Source: Actinomadura livida (GTDB lineage: Bacteria > Actinomycetota > Actinomycetes > Streptosporangiales > Streptosporangiaceae). From it: DNA of 51,065 nucleotides. Both the position numbers and the translations under genes were made by a program. Positions 15,832 through 25,227 of the stretch are shown piece after piece (within the stretch, counting starts at the first letter, position 1; each line of letters starts with the position of its first letter). Below the pieces are notes generated by a model, which was not told the origin of the DNA, ran no database searches, and saw only the letters and a list, made by a program, of their open reading frames with translations. The DNA is taken from the NCBI RefSeq assembly GCF_014648675.1, contig NZ_BMRO01000010.1:151192-202256 (forward strand). Direction: 5' to 3'.

Positions 15832-15893
15832 GGGGCGGGTGGTGTTGTCGAATTTGCATGTCCATGTCGGTGGATGTCTGTAGAAATGTCTGC

Positions 15894-16367
15894 GTGGCTG
15901 AATGGGACGGGGAGGCGCTGGCGCGGTTGCGGGGGGCCGTCCACCGTGGGGACGGGGGCCGTGGGCTTGAGGTGCTGGCGGGGCGTCCGCTCGGGCCGGT
16001 GCTGCAGTACGCCGGGGACGTCGCGGTGGCCGCCAGGGGGTTGCCCGGGGGTGCGGCGCTTGCCCGGGAGTGTGTCGAGGAGTTAAGGCGGCGGGGCCTT
16101 CCAGGGGACGCGGAGCTCGCCGACGAGATTGAGGGTGTTTCGGGGCTTGCCGGGCTTCCCGTTGATCTGGGGGCGGTGGCCGCGGCGATGGATGACGGGT
16201 TCCATGTGCTGGACGTCGAGTACGGCGATGTCGTCCCGGTGGACGAAGGGGGAGAGGGCGTGCCGATTCCGCCGGGCGTCCTGCCCGAGGGGGAGGACGC
16301 CCGGCGGGGGGCGGCGCGGCGGTGGCTGGCGGAGCAGGGGTACCGGGCCGTGCCGCGCGGCCTCTAG
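15894..16367 (+). CDS. Conserved-looking protein of unknown function
   Basis: A 157-residue acidic, mostly helical, soluble protein (VAEWDGEALARLRGAV start, ALARECVEELRRRGLPGDAELADEIEG middle, ARRWLAEQGYRAVPRGL end). I do not recognise the family. GTG 15894 is chosen because the helical domain starts there; in-frame ATGs slightly upstream (MSMSVDV) have no better ribosome site. Its TAG stop shares the palindrome CTAG with the stop of lysX on the other strand, so the two genes converge and overlap by 4 bp. A link to LysX function is possible but rests on position only. Confidence 0.6.
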   Translation: MAEWDGEALARLRGAVHRGDGGRGLEVLAGRPLGPVLQYAGDVAVAARGLPGGAALARECVEELRRRGLPGDAELADEIEGVSGLAGLPVDLGAVAAAMDDGFHVLDVEYGDVVPVDEGGEGVPIPPGVLPEGEDARRGAARRWLAEQGYRAVPRGL

Positions 16368-19300
16368 GAGCCGGGGCGGGCCAGGGGGAAGGGGATCGTC
16401 TCGCGGATGCTGCGGCCCGTGAGGGTGATCATGAGGCGGTCGATGCCCATGCCCATGCCGCCGGCGGGCGGCATCGCGTACTCCAGGGCGCGCAGGAAGT
16501 CCTCGTCCAGTTCCATGGCCTCGGGGTCGCCGCCGGCGGCGCGCAGGGACTGCTCGGTGAGGCGGCGGCGCTGCAGGACGGGGTCGATCAGCTCGGAATA
16601 GGCCGTGCCGAGTTCGAGGCCGAAGATGATGAGGTCCCATTTCTCGGCGAGGCGCGGTTCGGTTCGGTGCGGGCGGGTGAGCGGGGACGTTTCCGCCGGA
16701 TAGTCGCGCACGAATGTGGGGGCGGTGAGTTTCTCCTCGACCAGCGCCTCGAAGATTCCCTGGACGATTCTGCCCTGCCCCGAATGCGAGTCGAAGTTCA
16801 GGCCGAGGCTCACCGCGAACGACCGGACGGTGGTCAGCGGCGTGTCGGGGGTGATCTCCTCGCCGAGGACCTCGGAGACGGCCCCGTAGACGGTGACCTC
16901 CCGCCACGGTTCGGCCAGGTCGTACTCGACGCCGTCGCGCACGACGACGGTGGTGCCGAGGGCGGCGCGGGCGGCGTCCACGACGAGGGAGCGGGTGAGG
17001 GCGGCCATCGTGTCGTAGTCGCCGTAGGGCTCGTACGCCTCCAGCATCGTGAACTCGGGGTTGTGCTTCGGCGAGACGCCCTCGTTGCGGAAGTTGCGGT
17101 TCAGTTCGAAGACGCGGCCGACGCCGCCGACGAGGAGGCGCTTCAGGTACAGCTCGGGCGCGATCCGCAGGTGGAGCTGCATGTTGTAGGCGTTCATGCG
17201 CGTCGTGAACGGCCGGGCCGCGGCGCCGCCGTGCACGGGCTGCAGCATCGGCGTCTCGACCTCCAGGTAGCCGCGGCCGCGCAGGCCGTCGCGGACGGCG
17301 GCGATGGCGTCGCCGCGCATCCGGAGCATCCGGCGGGCGTCGTCGTTGACGATGAGGTCGACGTACCGCTGCCGGACTCGGGCCTCCGGGTCCGACAGTC
17401 CGGAGCGCTTGTTCGGCAGGGGCCGCAGGCACTTCGCGGCGACCTGCCAGGACGAGGCGAGCACCGACAGCTCGCCGTGCCTGGACGTGACGACCTCGCC
17501 CGCCACGCCGACCTGGTCGCCGAGGTCGATCAGCGCCTTCCAGCTGCGCAGGGACTCCTCGCCGAGCGCGTCGGCGGTCAGCATCACCTGGAGGTCACCG
17601 GTCTCGTCCCGCAGGGTGACGAAGATGAGGCGGCCGTGCTCGCGGGCGAGGACGACGCGTCCCGCGATGGCGACACGGCAGCCCGTGGCGGCGTCGGGGG
17701 CGAGGCCGGCGAAGCGCTCCCGGATGCCGGCGGCGACGTCGGTCCGCTCGCAGCCGACCGGGTAGGGGTCCAGGCCGGCGGCGCGGATCCGGTCCAGCTT
17801 GGCGTGCCTGACCCGCTCCTGCTCCGACAGCCGGCGCCGCGGCGCGCGGGCCGCGTCGGCGGCCTCCTCGATCTTCCGGACCCGGTCGACCAGGTCGCCG
17901 GACGGCGCCATGGCCGCGGCCCGTTCCAGCTTCGGGCGGTTCAGGTTGGGCAGGAACCCCTCGGCGCGGGCGTAGGCGAGGCCGAGCCGGACGAGGTGCC
18001 GGCTCTGCATGTAGCAGATGTAGCGGGGACGCCAGTCCGGCAGGTACTTCGCGTTCGACAGGTACAGCGATTCGAGCTGCCAGAACTTCGACGCGAACGA
18101 CAGGAACCGGTAGTAGAGCCGGGCGACCGGCCCGGCGCCGATCTGCGAGCCGCGGGCGAACGCGGAGCGGAGCATCGCGAAGTTCAGCGAGAGCCGCTGC
18201 GCGCCGACCGCGGCGGCCTTCTCGGCGAGCTTGGCGACCATGTACTCGTTCAGCCCGTTCTCGGCGAGCCGGTCGCGGCGCATCAGGTCCAGGGACAGGC
18301 CGGCGCGCCCCCACGGGACGAAGCTGAGCAGCCCGCGCAGCTCGCCGCGGGCGTCGAACGCCTCGACCATGACGCAGCGGCCGTCGGTGGGGTCGCCGAG
18401 CCGGCCGAGCGCCATCGAGAAGCCGCGCTCGGCGTCCTCGCCGCGCCACGCGTCGGCGCTGCGGATCAGCGCGGCCATCTCCCGGGCGGGGATCTCCGAG
18501 TGGCGCCGGATCCGCACCCCGTACCCGGCCCGCTCGACGCGCCGGACGGCCTGCCGCACCTGCCGCATCTCGCGCCCGTCCAGGGTGAAGCCGGCGAGGT
18601 CGATGACGGCCTCGTCGCCGAGCTCCAGCGCGGCGAACCCGTGCCGCCGGTAGACGTGCGCGCCGCGCTCGCCGACGCTGACGGCGCCGGGGATCCAGGC
18701 GTGCGCGCGGCACTCCTCCAGCCACGCCTCGATCGCCTGGTCCCACGACTCGGGGTCGCCGAGCGGGTCGCCGCTGGCCAGCGAGACCGACCCCTCGACC
18801 CGGTAGGCGATGGCCGCCTTGCCGTTCGGCGCGACCATGACGTCCTTGTCGCGGCGCAGCGCGAAGTAGCCGAGGGAGTCCTGGTCGCCGTACTCGGCGA
18901 GCAGCGACCGCGCCGTGAGCTCCTCCCGCGCGCCGAGGACGGGGTCCTGGCGCCCCGGCCGGAACATCGCCCAGAACGTGACGATCAGCAGCCCGGTGCC
19001 GAGGACCCACAGGATCGCGTTGACCCAGAACGGCACGTGGACGTTGATCGGCGTGCCGGTGACCCGCGGCCCGAGGACGGTCTGGGAGATCGCGTAGAGC
19101 GGGTGCGTCCAGAAGGCGCCGCTGTCGTCCCGGTCGGTGACGGTGACGAGGAGCGTCCCGATCCCGCAGGTCACCACGAGGAGGTTGGTGAAGACCTGGG
19201 TGGCGAGGCGGCGGTTCGCGCGGTCGGGCAGCGTGGTGAACTGCCCCCGCGCGGAGACCAGCAGCACGAGGACGGCGAGGTGCGCGGCGGCGGTGATGAG

Positions 19301-19834
19301 CAGCCCGGTGTGCAGCGGCTCGTCCGGCTTCAGGGACGCCGTCGCGACCGCGGTGACGCCCACCGCGGTCGGCAGGCAGAAGACCACGACGAGGATCCGC
19401 CAGGCGGCCTTCTTGCGCCGCCGGACGCCCATCGACAGCAGGATCCAGAGGAGGCCGACGGGCACGCTCGGGAACCAGCCGAGATAGCCGAGCCACCGCA
19501 GCGCCCAGATGTCGGCCATCTCGAGGATGAGACCATGGGAGACCCAGGCGAGCAGCGACAGGATCCCGGAGAGACGGGTGTACCAGAAGAAGATCGTGGG
19601 CGCGGATCGGACGAGCCGTCCCCATCTGCCCAGCAGACCGCCCCCGCCCCGGGAGTCCCGTCCGGCAGCGGCCCCCCGGCCGGCCCGCGGCATGGCCCAC
19701 GGCAGCACCCGCGGCAGGGCCCGCTCCCGCGTCGCCCGGCCCTTCACGGTCCGGCCTTCCGGTGCGGCGTCTCCCGCGGCCGACCCCTTCATCGAGGGTG
19801 TGGCGGGGTCGTCAATGGCGGCTGTCACGTCCAC
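16364..19834 (-). CDS. lysX: Bifunctional lysylphosphatidylglycerol synthase/lysine-tRNA ligase LysX
   Basis: About 1156 residues, close to the 1172 of mycobacterial LysX. Layout: a polytopic membrane part (about 75-280, opening SAPTIFFWYTRLSGILSLLAWVSHG), a DUF2156 transferase domain (about 320-600, GYFALRRDKDVMVAPNGKAAIAYR), an OB anticodon-binding fold (about 715), and a class II LysRS core. The core has motif 2 FRNEGVS (about 914), ELGTAYSEL, and motif 3 GGMGMGIDRL (about 1128). It charges lysine onto tRNA and transfers it to phosphatidylglycerol, which lowers membrane negative charge and gives resistance to cationic peptides in mycobacteria. GTG 19834 (GGAAG upstream) is my best start; ATG 19792 and an extension to 19972 are possible. 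It is divergent from the kinase trio. Confidence 0.92.
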   Translation of the reverse strand: MDVTAAIDDPATPSMKGSAAGDAAPEGRTVKGRATRERALPRVLPWAMPRAGRGAAAGRDSRGGGGLLGRWGRLVRSAPTIFFWYTRLSGILSLLAWVSHGLILEMADIWALRWLGYLGWFPSVPVGLLWILLSMGVRRRKKAAWRILVVVFCLPTAVGVTAVATASLKPDEPLHTGLLITAAAHLAVLVLLVSARGQFTTLPDRANRRLATQVFTNLLVVTCGIGTLLVTVTDRDDSGAFWTHPLYAISQTVLGPRVTGTPINVHVPFWVNAILWVLGTGLLIVTFWAMFRPGRQDPVLGAREELTARSLLAEYGDQDSLGYFALRRDKDVMVAPNGKAAIAYRVEGSVSLASGDPLGDPESWDQAIEAWLEECRAHAWIPGAVSVGERGAHVYRRHGFAALELGDEAVIDLAGFTLDGREMRQVRQAVRRVERAGYGVRIRRHSEIPAREMAALIRSADAWRGEDAERGFSMALGRLGDPTDGRCVMVEAFDARGELRGLLSFVPWGRAGLSLDLMRRDRLAENGLNEYMVAKLAEKAAAVGAQRLSLNFAMLRSAFARGSQIGAGPVARLYYRFLSFASKFWQLESLYLSNAKYLPDWRPRYICYMQSRHLVRLGLAYARAEGFLPNLNRPKLERAAAMAPSGDLVDRVRKIEEAADAARAPRRRLSEQERVRHAKLDRIRAAGLDPYPVGCERTDVAAGIRERFAGLAPDAATGCRVAIAGRVVLAREHGRLIFVTLRDETGDLQVMLTADALGEESLRSWKALIDLGDQVGVAGEVVTSRHGELSVLASSWQVAAKCLRPLPNKRSGLSDPEARVRQRYVDLIVNDDARRMLRMRGDAIAAVRDGLRGRGYLEVETPMLQPVHGGAAARPFTTRMNAYNMQLHLRIAPELYLKRLLVGGVGRVFELNRNFRNEGVSPKHNPEFTMLEAYEPYGDYDTMAALTRSLVVDAARAALGTTVVVRDGVEYDLAEPWREVTVYGAVSEVLGEEITPDTPLTTVRSFAVSLGLNFDSHSGQGRIVQGIFEALVEEKLTAPTFVRDYPAETSPLTRPHRTEPRLAEKWDLIIFGLELGTAYSELIDPVLQRRRLTEQSLRAAGGDPEAMELDEDFLRALEYAMPPAGGMGMGIDRLMITLTGRSIRETIPFPLARPGS

Positions 19835-19965
19835 CGTGCTTCCATCCGTGCTGGTGAGTCCGGTGGTGGCGAACCTCGGTGTGACGCCGGACGTCGTACG
19901 GGTAGGGGGAAGTGGCTTGCAAGCTCGTTCCAAGGTTGTCAGCAAAAGTCGATATGGTCGCGGAT

Positions 19966-22035
19966 ATGCCAAGTGAACCCACCGGTGAGCGGTTGCTCGC
20001 CCGCCGTTACCGACTGGTGACCCAGGTCGGCCGGGGCGGCATGGGTACGGTCTGGCAAGCGCACGATGAGGTCCTCGGTCGTGACGTCGCGGTGAAGGAG
20101 GTCATCCTCCCGCATGGTCTCACCGATGAGGAACGGGCCGTCCACCACAAGCGCACGTTCCGGGAGGCCCGCACCGCCGCGCGGCTCGGGCACCCCGGCG
20201 TGGTCACCGTCTACGACGTCGTCGAGGAGGACGGCCGTCCGTGGATCATCATGGAGCTCATCAAGGCGCGCTCCCTCGATCAGGTGATCAAGCAGGACGG
20301 CCCGCTGGAGACCCGCCGCGCCGCCGAGATCGGCCGGCAGATGCTCGCCGCGCTGCACGCCGCGCACGACGCGGGCGTCCTGCACCGGGACGTCAAGCCG
20401 AGCAACGTGCTGATCACCGGCACCGGGCGGATGGGCGAGCGCGCCGTGCTCACCGACTTCGGCATCGCGACCGCCTCCGGTGACGCCACCCTCACCCAGA
20501 CCGGCCTGGTCATGGGGTCGCCCGCGTACATCGCGCCGGAGCGGGCCCGCGGCCGGACCGCCGGACCCGCCTCCGACCTGTGGTCGCTCGGCGTCACCCT
20601 CTACGCGATGCTGCACGGCAAGTCGCCGTTCGAGCGCTCCGAGCCGATGGCGGCGCTGATCGCGGTGATCTCCGACGAGCCCGACCCGCCGGAGAAGGGC
20701 GGCCGGCTCATCCCCGTCATCGAGGGCCTGCTGCGCAAGGACCCCGCCCAGCGGATGGACGCGATCGAGGCCGGTGCCCTCCTGGACGACATCGTCCGGC
20801 AGGAGAGCGTCGACACGCAGCGCACCATGGCGGTCGAGTTCCCCTTGGACGAGCCCTCGGGCCGGTCCGCACCGGAGCCCGCCGAGCCCGGATCGCACGG
20901 GGCCCGCCCCTACGCGGAGGGCTACGCCGAGCCGTACCCGGAGACCTACGCCCCCGACCAGCCGCTCCCCGAGGAGACGGGCGACCCCGGCGGCGCGACG
21001 AGCGTCGACCCGGTCCGCGCGTCCGCCGCCCCGGCCGCGCCCGGCGCCGCGGACGCCCGCCCCGACCAGCTGACCAGCTTCGACATCCCCACCGGCAAGG
21101 CGGCCAGGACCGGTACCGCCCGCGACTCCGGGAAAGGCGGCGAGAGCAAGGCCGGCCCCGGGGAGACGACGCCCGACCCGGACCGCGCCTCGTCCTGGCG
21201 CTCCGGCCCGCGGACGGAACCCGCCGGCGCGACGGTCCCCGCCGACCGGTCGCCCGGCCACGGGTCGCCCGGCCACGGGACCGTCCAGCACGGATCGCTC
21301 GGCCACGGAGGGGCCGGCGGAGGGACGGCGACGCACTTCCCGCCGACGACCCACGCGACCCGGCGCCCCGCCCTGGCCTCCAACCGCAACGTGGTGATCA
21401 TCGCCGCGGTGGTGCTGCTCGTGATCGTCCTCATCGCGAGCATCGCGCTCGCGCGGAGCGGCGGCGACGAGAAGAAGGACGCGGGCCAGCAGGGGGCGAC
21501 GGCGCCGGCGACCGGCGCCACCGTGTCCGTCTCCGCCACCTCCACCACGCCCAGCGGCACGCCGAGCGCGGGCGTCCCCGCCGGTTTCAAGAAGCACAAG
21601 GACCGCAGCGGCTACACCGTGCTCGTCCCGAAGGGGTGGAGCGGCCCCGAGCGCAAGAACGGCGGCGACTTCTTCTACTCGCCCGACCGCGACGTCTACC
21701 TCCAGATCGACCAGACCGACGATCCGGGCGACAGCGCGATCGACGACTGGCGGCGGCAGGAGCGCGGCGGCTCCGGCTGGCCCGGCTACAAGCTGATCGG
21801 GATCCGGCCGACCGGCGACCAGCCGCCGGTGCCCGACACCGGCGACGGGGACGACTCCGCCGACTGGGAGTTCACCTACGCCGGGCAGGGCGGCCGCGTC
21901 CGCGTCCTGAACCGCGGCTTCGTGACCGAGGGCCACGGCTACGCCATCCTGCTCCGCGCCCCCGACAAGGAGTGGGACAAGGTGTTCGCAGAGCTCAAGC
22001 CGGTCTACCGGCACTTCGAGCCCGCGGACGACTGA
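19966..22035 (+). CDS. Transmembrane serine/threonine protein kinase, first of a tandem trio
   Basis: A 689-residue PknB-like kinase. The glycine loop is GRGGMGTV (22-29), with Lys44 in VAVKEV, HRD at 140-142 followed by VKPSN, DFGIA, and the activation segment end GSPAYIAPE. After the kinase domain comes a long Pro/Gly/charged linker (about 290-470), one membrane helix (about 476-497), and an outer domain of about 170 residues with the segment YTVLVPKGWSGPERK. The same segment recurs in the next kinase. Substrates are unknown. ATG 19966 gives the normal start; ATG 19954 is in frame. The stop overlaps the ATG of the second kinase (TGATG), so translation is coupled. The gene is divergent from lysX. 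Confidence 0.92.
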   Translation: MPSEPTGERLLARRYRLVTQVGRGGMGTVWQAHDEVLGRDVAVKEVILPHGLTDEERAVHHKRTFREARTAARLGHPGVVTVYDVVEEDGRPWIIMELIKARSLDQVIKQDGPLETRRAAEIGRQMLAALHAAHDAGVLHRDVKPSNVLITGTGRMGERAVLTDFGIATASGDATLTQTGLVMGSPAYIAPERARGRTAGPASDLWSLGVTLYAMLHGKSPFERSEPMAALIAVISDEPDPPEKGGRLIPVIEGLLRKDPAQRMDAIEAGALLDDIVRQESVDTQRTMAVEFPLDEPSGRSAPEPAEPGSHGARPYAEGYAEPYPETYAPDQPLPEETGDPGGATSVDPVRASAAPAAPGAADARPDQLTSFDIPTGKAARTGTARDSGKGGESKAGPGETTPDPDRASSWRSGPRTEPAGATVPADRSPGHGSPGHGTVQHGSLGHGGAGGGTATHFPPTTHATRRPALASNRNVVIIAAVVLLVIVLIASIALARSGGDEKKDAGQQGATAPATGATVSVSATSTTPSGTPSAGVPAGFKKHKDRSGYTVLVPKGWSGPERKNGGDFFYSPDRDVYLQIDQTDDPGDSAIDDWRRQERGGSGWPGYKLIGIRPTGDQPPVPDTGDGDDSADWEFTYAGQGGRVRVLNRGFVTEGHGYAILLRAPDKEWDKVFAELKPVYRHFEPADD

Positions 22036-23705
22036 TGGAAGGCCGCCTCCTCGCAGGCCGGTACCGGCTCGAATCCGTGGTCGGGCGCGGCGGGATGGGC
22101 ACCGTCTGGCGCGCCCGCGACGAGACCCTCGACCGGGACGTCGCGGTGAAGGAGGTCGTGCTGCCCGCCGGGCTGGGCGACGACGAGCGCGAGAACCGGC
22201 ACCGCCGGACGCTGCGCGAGGCCCGCGCCTCGGCCAGGCTGAACCATCCGGGCGTCGTGACCGTACACGATGTCGTGGACGAGGACGACCGTCCGTGGAT
22301 CGTCATGGAACTGGTCCGGGCCCGTTCGCTCCAGGACATCGTGGACGGGGACGGGCCGCTGCCGCCCGGCCGGGCCGCGGCCATCGGGCGGCAGATCGCG
22401 GGGGCGCTGCGCGCCGCGCACGCGATCGGCATCCTGCACCGGGACGTGAAGCCCGCCAACGTGCTGGTCGCCGAGGACGACCGGGCGGTCCTCACCGACT
22501 TCGGCATCGCGCAGATGGCGGGGGACGCCACGCTCACCGGCACCGGGCTGCTCATCGGGTCGCCCGCGTACATGGCGCCGGAGCGGGTGAACGGTTCCCC
22601 GGCGGTCCCCGCGTCCGACCTGTGGGCGCTCGGCGCCACCCTCTACGCCGCGACCGAGGGGAAGGCCCCGCACCATCGCGGCGACGCGATGGCGGTGCTC
22701 GCGGCCATCCTCACGCAGGACGTCCCGCCGCCGCGGAACGCGGGGCCGCTCACGCCCGTGCTCACCGCCCTGCTGGAACGCGACCCCGGCCGGCGGCTCA
22801 CCGGCGACCGGGCGGAGGAGGCCCTCAACGCGGTCGCCGCCGGGCAGGCACCGGGTCTCGCCGCCGAGCCGACCGCGTCCGGCCCACTGTCCGGCGCACT
22901 GTCCGGCGCACGCCCCGCCCCGCCCCCGGCACCGCCCGCCGCGAGCCAGGCGCCTCCCGCGCCGCCGCCACCGGCGCCGTCCTTCCCCGGGCCGGTCCCG
23001 GGGATGACGGCCCACTACCCGCCGCTCGCCCCGGCCGGGACGGAGCGCCGCAGGTCGGTGCTGGCGCCGATCCTCGCCGGGGCGGCCGTGGCGACGGTGA
23101 TCCTGGCGGTCGCCGGGGTCCTGATGTGGCCGGACGGCTCGTCCGGCGGCGGGCCCGAGGAGTCCCGGCAGCCGACGACCGTCGCGAAGCAGTCCACGCC
23201 CGGCCCGCAGGACACGCCCACCGCGCCCGAGCCGGCATCGTCCGGCGGCCCGTCCGAGGCGTTCCTGCCGGACGGGCTCGTCCGGGCGCCCGGCCCCGGC
23301 TTCACCATCGGGGTCCCGAAGGGGTGGCGGCGCTCCGACCGGGGCAACAGCACCATCTGGAACGACCCGGCGGGCACCGCCTACGTCCAGGTCGACCGGA
23401 CGCCCTGGACGGGCGACCCGTACGACCACTGGCTGACCTGGGAGCGGGAGGCCATCGCCGACGGGAAGCTGCGGAACTTCAACCGGCTCTCGATCACCCG
23501 CACGAGCGTCGCCGGCGTGGCCGCGGCCGACATCGAGTTCACCTGGACCCGCGACAGCGGCCTCACCCGCGCGCGCGACCGCGGGGTGATCGCCGGGGGC
23601 CGGTCGTACGCGGTGGTGGTCGCGGTTCCCGCGTCCCAGTGGAACGAGAACGAGGCACTCGTGAAGAATGTGCTCGACACGTTCCGTCCCTCCGGGGTGG
23701 GATGA
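22035..23705 (+). CDS. Transmembrane serine/threonine protein kinase, second of a tandem trio
   Basis: A 556-residue kinase very close to its two neighbours in the catalytic domain: GRGGMGTV (17-24), Lys39 in VAVKEV, HRD at 135-137 followed by VKPAN, DFGIA, and GSPAYMAPE. A Pro/Ala-rich linker leads to one membrane helix (about 343-364). The outer domain (about 190 residues) has FTIGVPKGWRRSDRG, matching the YTVLVPKGW segment of the first kinase, so the sensor domains are related as well. ATG 22035 overlaps the stop codon before it. The gene arose by duplication of a neighbour and diverged mainly in linker and sensor. Confidence 0.92.
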   Translation: MEGRLLAGRYRLESVVGRGGMGTVWRARDETLDRDVAVKEVVLPAGLGDDERENRHRRTLREARASARLNHPGVVTVHDVVDEDDRPWIVMELVRARSLQDIVDGDGPLPPGRAAAIGRQIAGALRAAHAIGILHRDVKPANVLVAEDDRAVLTDFGIAQMAGDATLTGTGLLIGSPAYMAPERVNGSPAVPASDLWALGATLYAATEGKAPHHRGDAMAVLAAILTQDVPPPRNAGPLTPVLTALLERDPGRRLTGDRAEEALNAVAAGQAPGLAAEPTASGPLSGALSGARPAPPPAPPAASQAPPAPPPPAPSFPGPVPGMTAHYPPLAPAGTERRRSVLAPILAGAAVATVILAVAGVLMWPDGSSGGGPEESRQPTTVAKQSTPGPQDTPTAPEPASSGGPSEAFLPDGLVRAPGPGFTIGVPKGWRRSDRGNSTIWNDPAGTAYVQVDRTPWTGDPYDHWLTWEREAIADGKLRNFNRLSITRTSVAGVAAADIEFTWTRDSGLTRARDRGVIAGGRSYAVVVAVPASQWNENEALVKNVLDTFRPSGVG

Positions 23706-23727
23706 TAAACGGGGGGACCCTCTAGTC

Positions 23728-25194
23728 ATGGCACAGGCGCGTCTGCTCGGTAATCGCTACCGGCTCGACTCAGTGGTCGGCCGGGGCGGGATGGGCACCG
23801 TGTGGCGCGCCTTCGACGTCATGCTCGACCGCGAGGTCGCGGTCAAGGAGGTCGTGCTCCCGCCGGGCCTGGACGACTCCGAACGCGCCGTGCTGTACGA
23901 GCGGACGTTCCGCGAGGCGCGGGCGTCGGCGCGGCTGAACCACTCCGGGGTGGTGACCGTCCACGACGTGGTGGAGGAGTCGGACCGGCCGTGGATCGTG
24001 ATGGAGCTGGTCCTCGCCCCGTCCCTGCAGGACCTGCTGGACCGCGGCCCCATGGAGCACCGCAGGGTCGCCGACATCGGGCTGCAGATGCTCGGCGCGC
24101 TGCGGCACGCCCACGAGAAGGGCATCCTGCACCGCGACGTCAAGCCCAGCAACGTGCTGATCACCGACACCGGGCGGGTCGTGCTCACCGACTTCGGCAT
24201 CGCGCAGGTGGAGGGCGACGCCACCCTCACGCAGACGGGCCTGGTCATGGGTTCGCCTGCCTACATCCCGCCGGAGCGGGTGCAGGGTGAGCGCGCGGTG
24301 CCGGCGTCCGACCTGTGGGCGCTGGGCGCGACGCTGTACGCGGCCGTGGAGGGCCGCTCACCCTACGAGCGGTCGGACGCGATGTCGTCGCTGCAGGCCG
24401 CGCTGACCGAACCGGTGCCGCCGGCCCGCAACGCGGGGCCGCTCGCGCGGGTGCTGGACGGGCTGCTGGCGCGGGAGCCGGCGAACCGGATGACGGCGGC
24501 GCAGGCGCAGCCGCTGCTCACCCGGGTCGCGGCGATGCTCCCGCCGTCGCGCCCGATTCCCCCGCGGGCCACCGAGACGGTGACGGACGACGAGCCCGGC
24601 CGTTATCTGCAGGGCGGCGGACGGGCGGCCGACGCGGCGGAGACCGTCCTCGATCCGGACGAGCTGGACGTGGTCACCCGCCGCGACCCGGGCGAGCCGG
24701 AGCCGATCACCCGCCACGACCCGGTCCGTTTCGGCGACCAGGGCCAAGGTCGAGGCCCCGGACAGGGCCACGGCCGGAGCCCCAGTCAGGGACGCGGCCA
24801 GGCGCCCGGCCAGGGTGCCGGCCAGGGGCGTGGCCTGGGGCAGAACGGGGCGCCTTACGCGCAGCCGCCGCCCGCCGGCGGGAGTCCGGATTCGCGGACG
24901 TTCCTGGAGACCGAGTGGGCGCCGCCGCCGTCCCGTACCCGCCAGGCCCCGGGCCGCCAGACGCCTCCGCCGTGGGAGCAGCCCCAGCAGTACACGAACT
25001 GGCAGCAGCCTCCGCCGCCGCCCGTGCACGGCCTGGGCGGCGGCCGGGTGGAGCGCCGCAAGACGGTCCTGGTCGTCACGATCGCGGTGGTCCTGGTGGT
25101 GGCGGCGGTGCTGGTGGGCGCGTTCATCCTGCGCGGCAAGCTCCAGTCGGACGCGGCGGCCCGCCCGCCCGCGATCCCGGCCGCGCCGGGCTGA
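23728..25194 (+). CDS. Transmembrane serine/threonine protein kinase without a sensor domain, third of a trio
   Basis: A 488-residue kinase with the same core motifs: GRGGMGTV (18-25), Lys40, HRD at 135-137 followed by VKPSN, DFGIA, and GSPAYIPPE. The last has Pro for the usual Ala. The linker is rich in repeated Gly-Gln/Arg-Gly units (about 335-375) and then Pro/Gln. One membrane helix sits at about 446-468 and only about 20 residues follow, so the outer domain present in both neighbours is absent. A GGGGGGA run lies about 10 bp before ATG 23728. A hairpin (25195-25211) directly follows the stop. Confidence 0.9.
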   Translation: MAQARLLGNRYRLDSVVGRGGMGTVWRAFDVMLDREVAVKEVVLPPGLDDSERAVLYERTFREARASARLNHSGVVTVHDVVEESDRPWIVMELVLAPSLQDLLDRGPMEHRRVADIGLQMLGALRHAHEKGILHRDVKPSNVLITDTGRVVLTDFGIAQVEGDATLTQTGLVMGSPAYIPPERVQGERAVPASDLWALGATLYAAVEGRSPYERSDAMSSLQAALTEPVPPARNAGPLARVLDGLLAREPANRMTAAQAQPLLTRVAAMLPPSRPIPPRATETVTDDEPGRYLQGGGRAADAAETVLDPDELDVVTRRDPGEPEPITRHDPVRFGDQGQGRGPGQGHGRSPSQGRGQAPGQGAGQGRGLGQNGAPYAQPPPAGGSPDSRTFLETEWAPPPSRTRQAPGRQTPPPWEQPQQYTNWQQPPPPPVHGLGGGRVERRKTVLVVTIAVVLVVAAVLVGAFILRGKLQSDAAARPPAIPAAPG

Positions 25195-25211
25195 CCCGGC
25201 CGCACGCCGGG
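25195..25211. terminator. Short hairpin between the kinase trio and a response regulator gene
   Basis: CCCGGC-CGCAC-GCCGGG at 25195-25211 lies between stops at 25194 (+) and 25228 (-). It is short but perfectly paired and well placed to end both transcripts. Confidence 0.5.
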
Positions 25212-25227
25212 CGATCTTGCCAGGGCG

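Noticed and set aside
19835..19972. N-terminal extension of lysX to ATG 19972
   Set aside because: It would overlap the first codons of the divergent kinase and has no membrane or domain signal; GTG 19834 with GGAAG upstream is simpler.
16322..20020. 1232-codon plus-strand ORF opposite lysX
   Set aside because: LysX motifs on the minus strand are unmistakable; the plus-strand product is a shadow.
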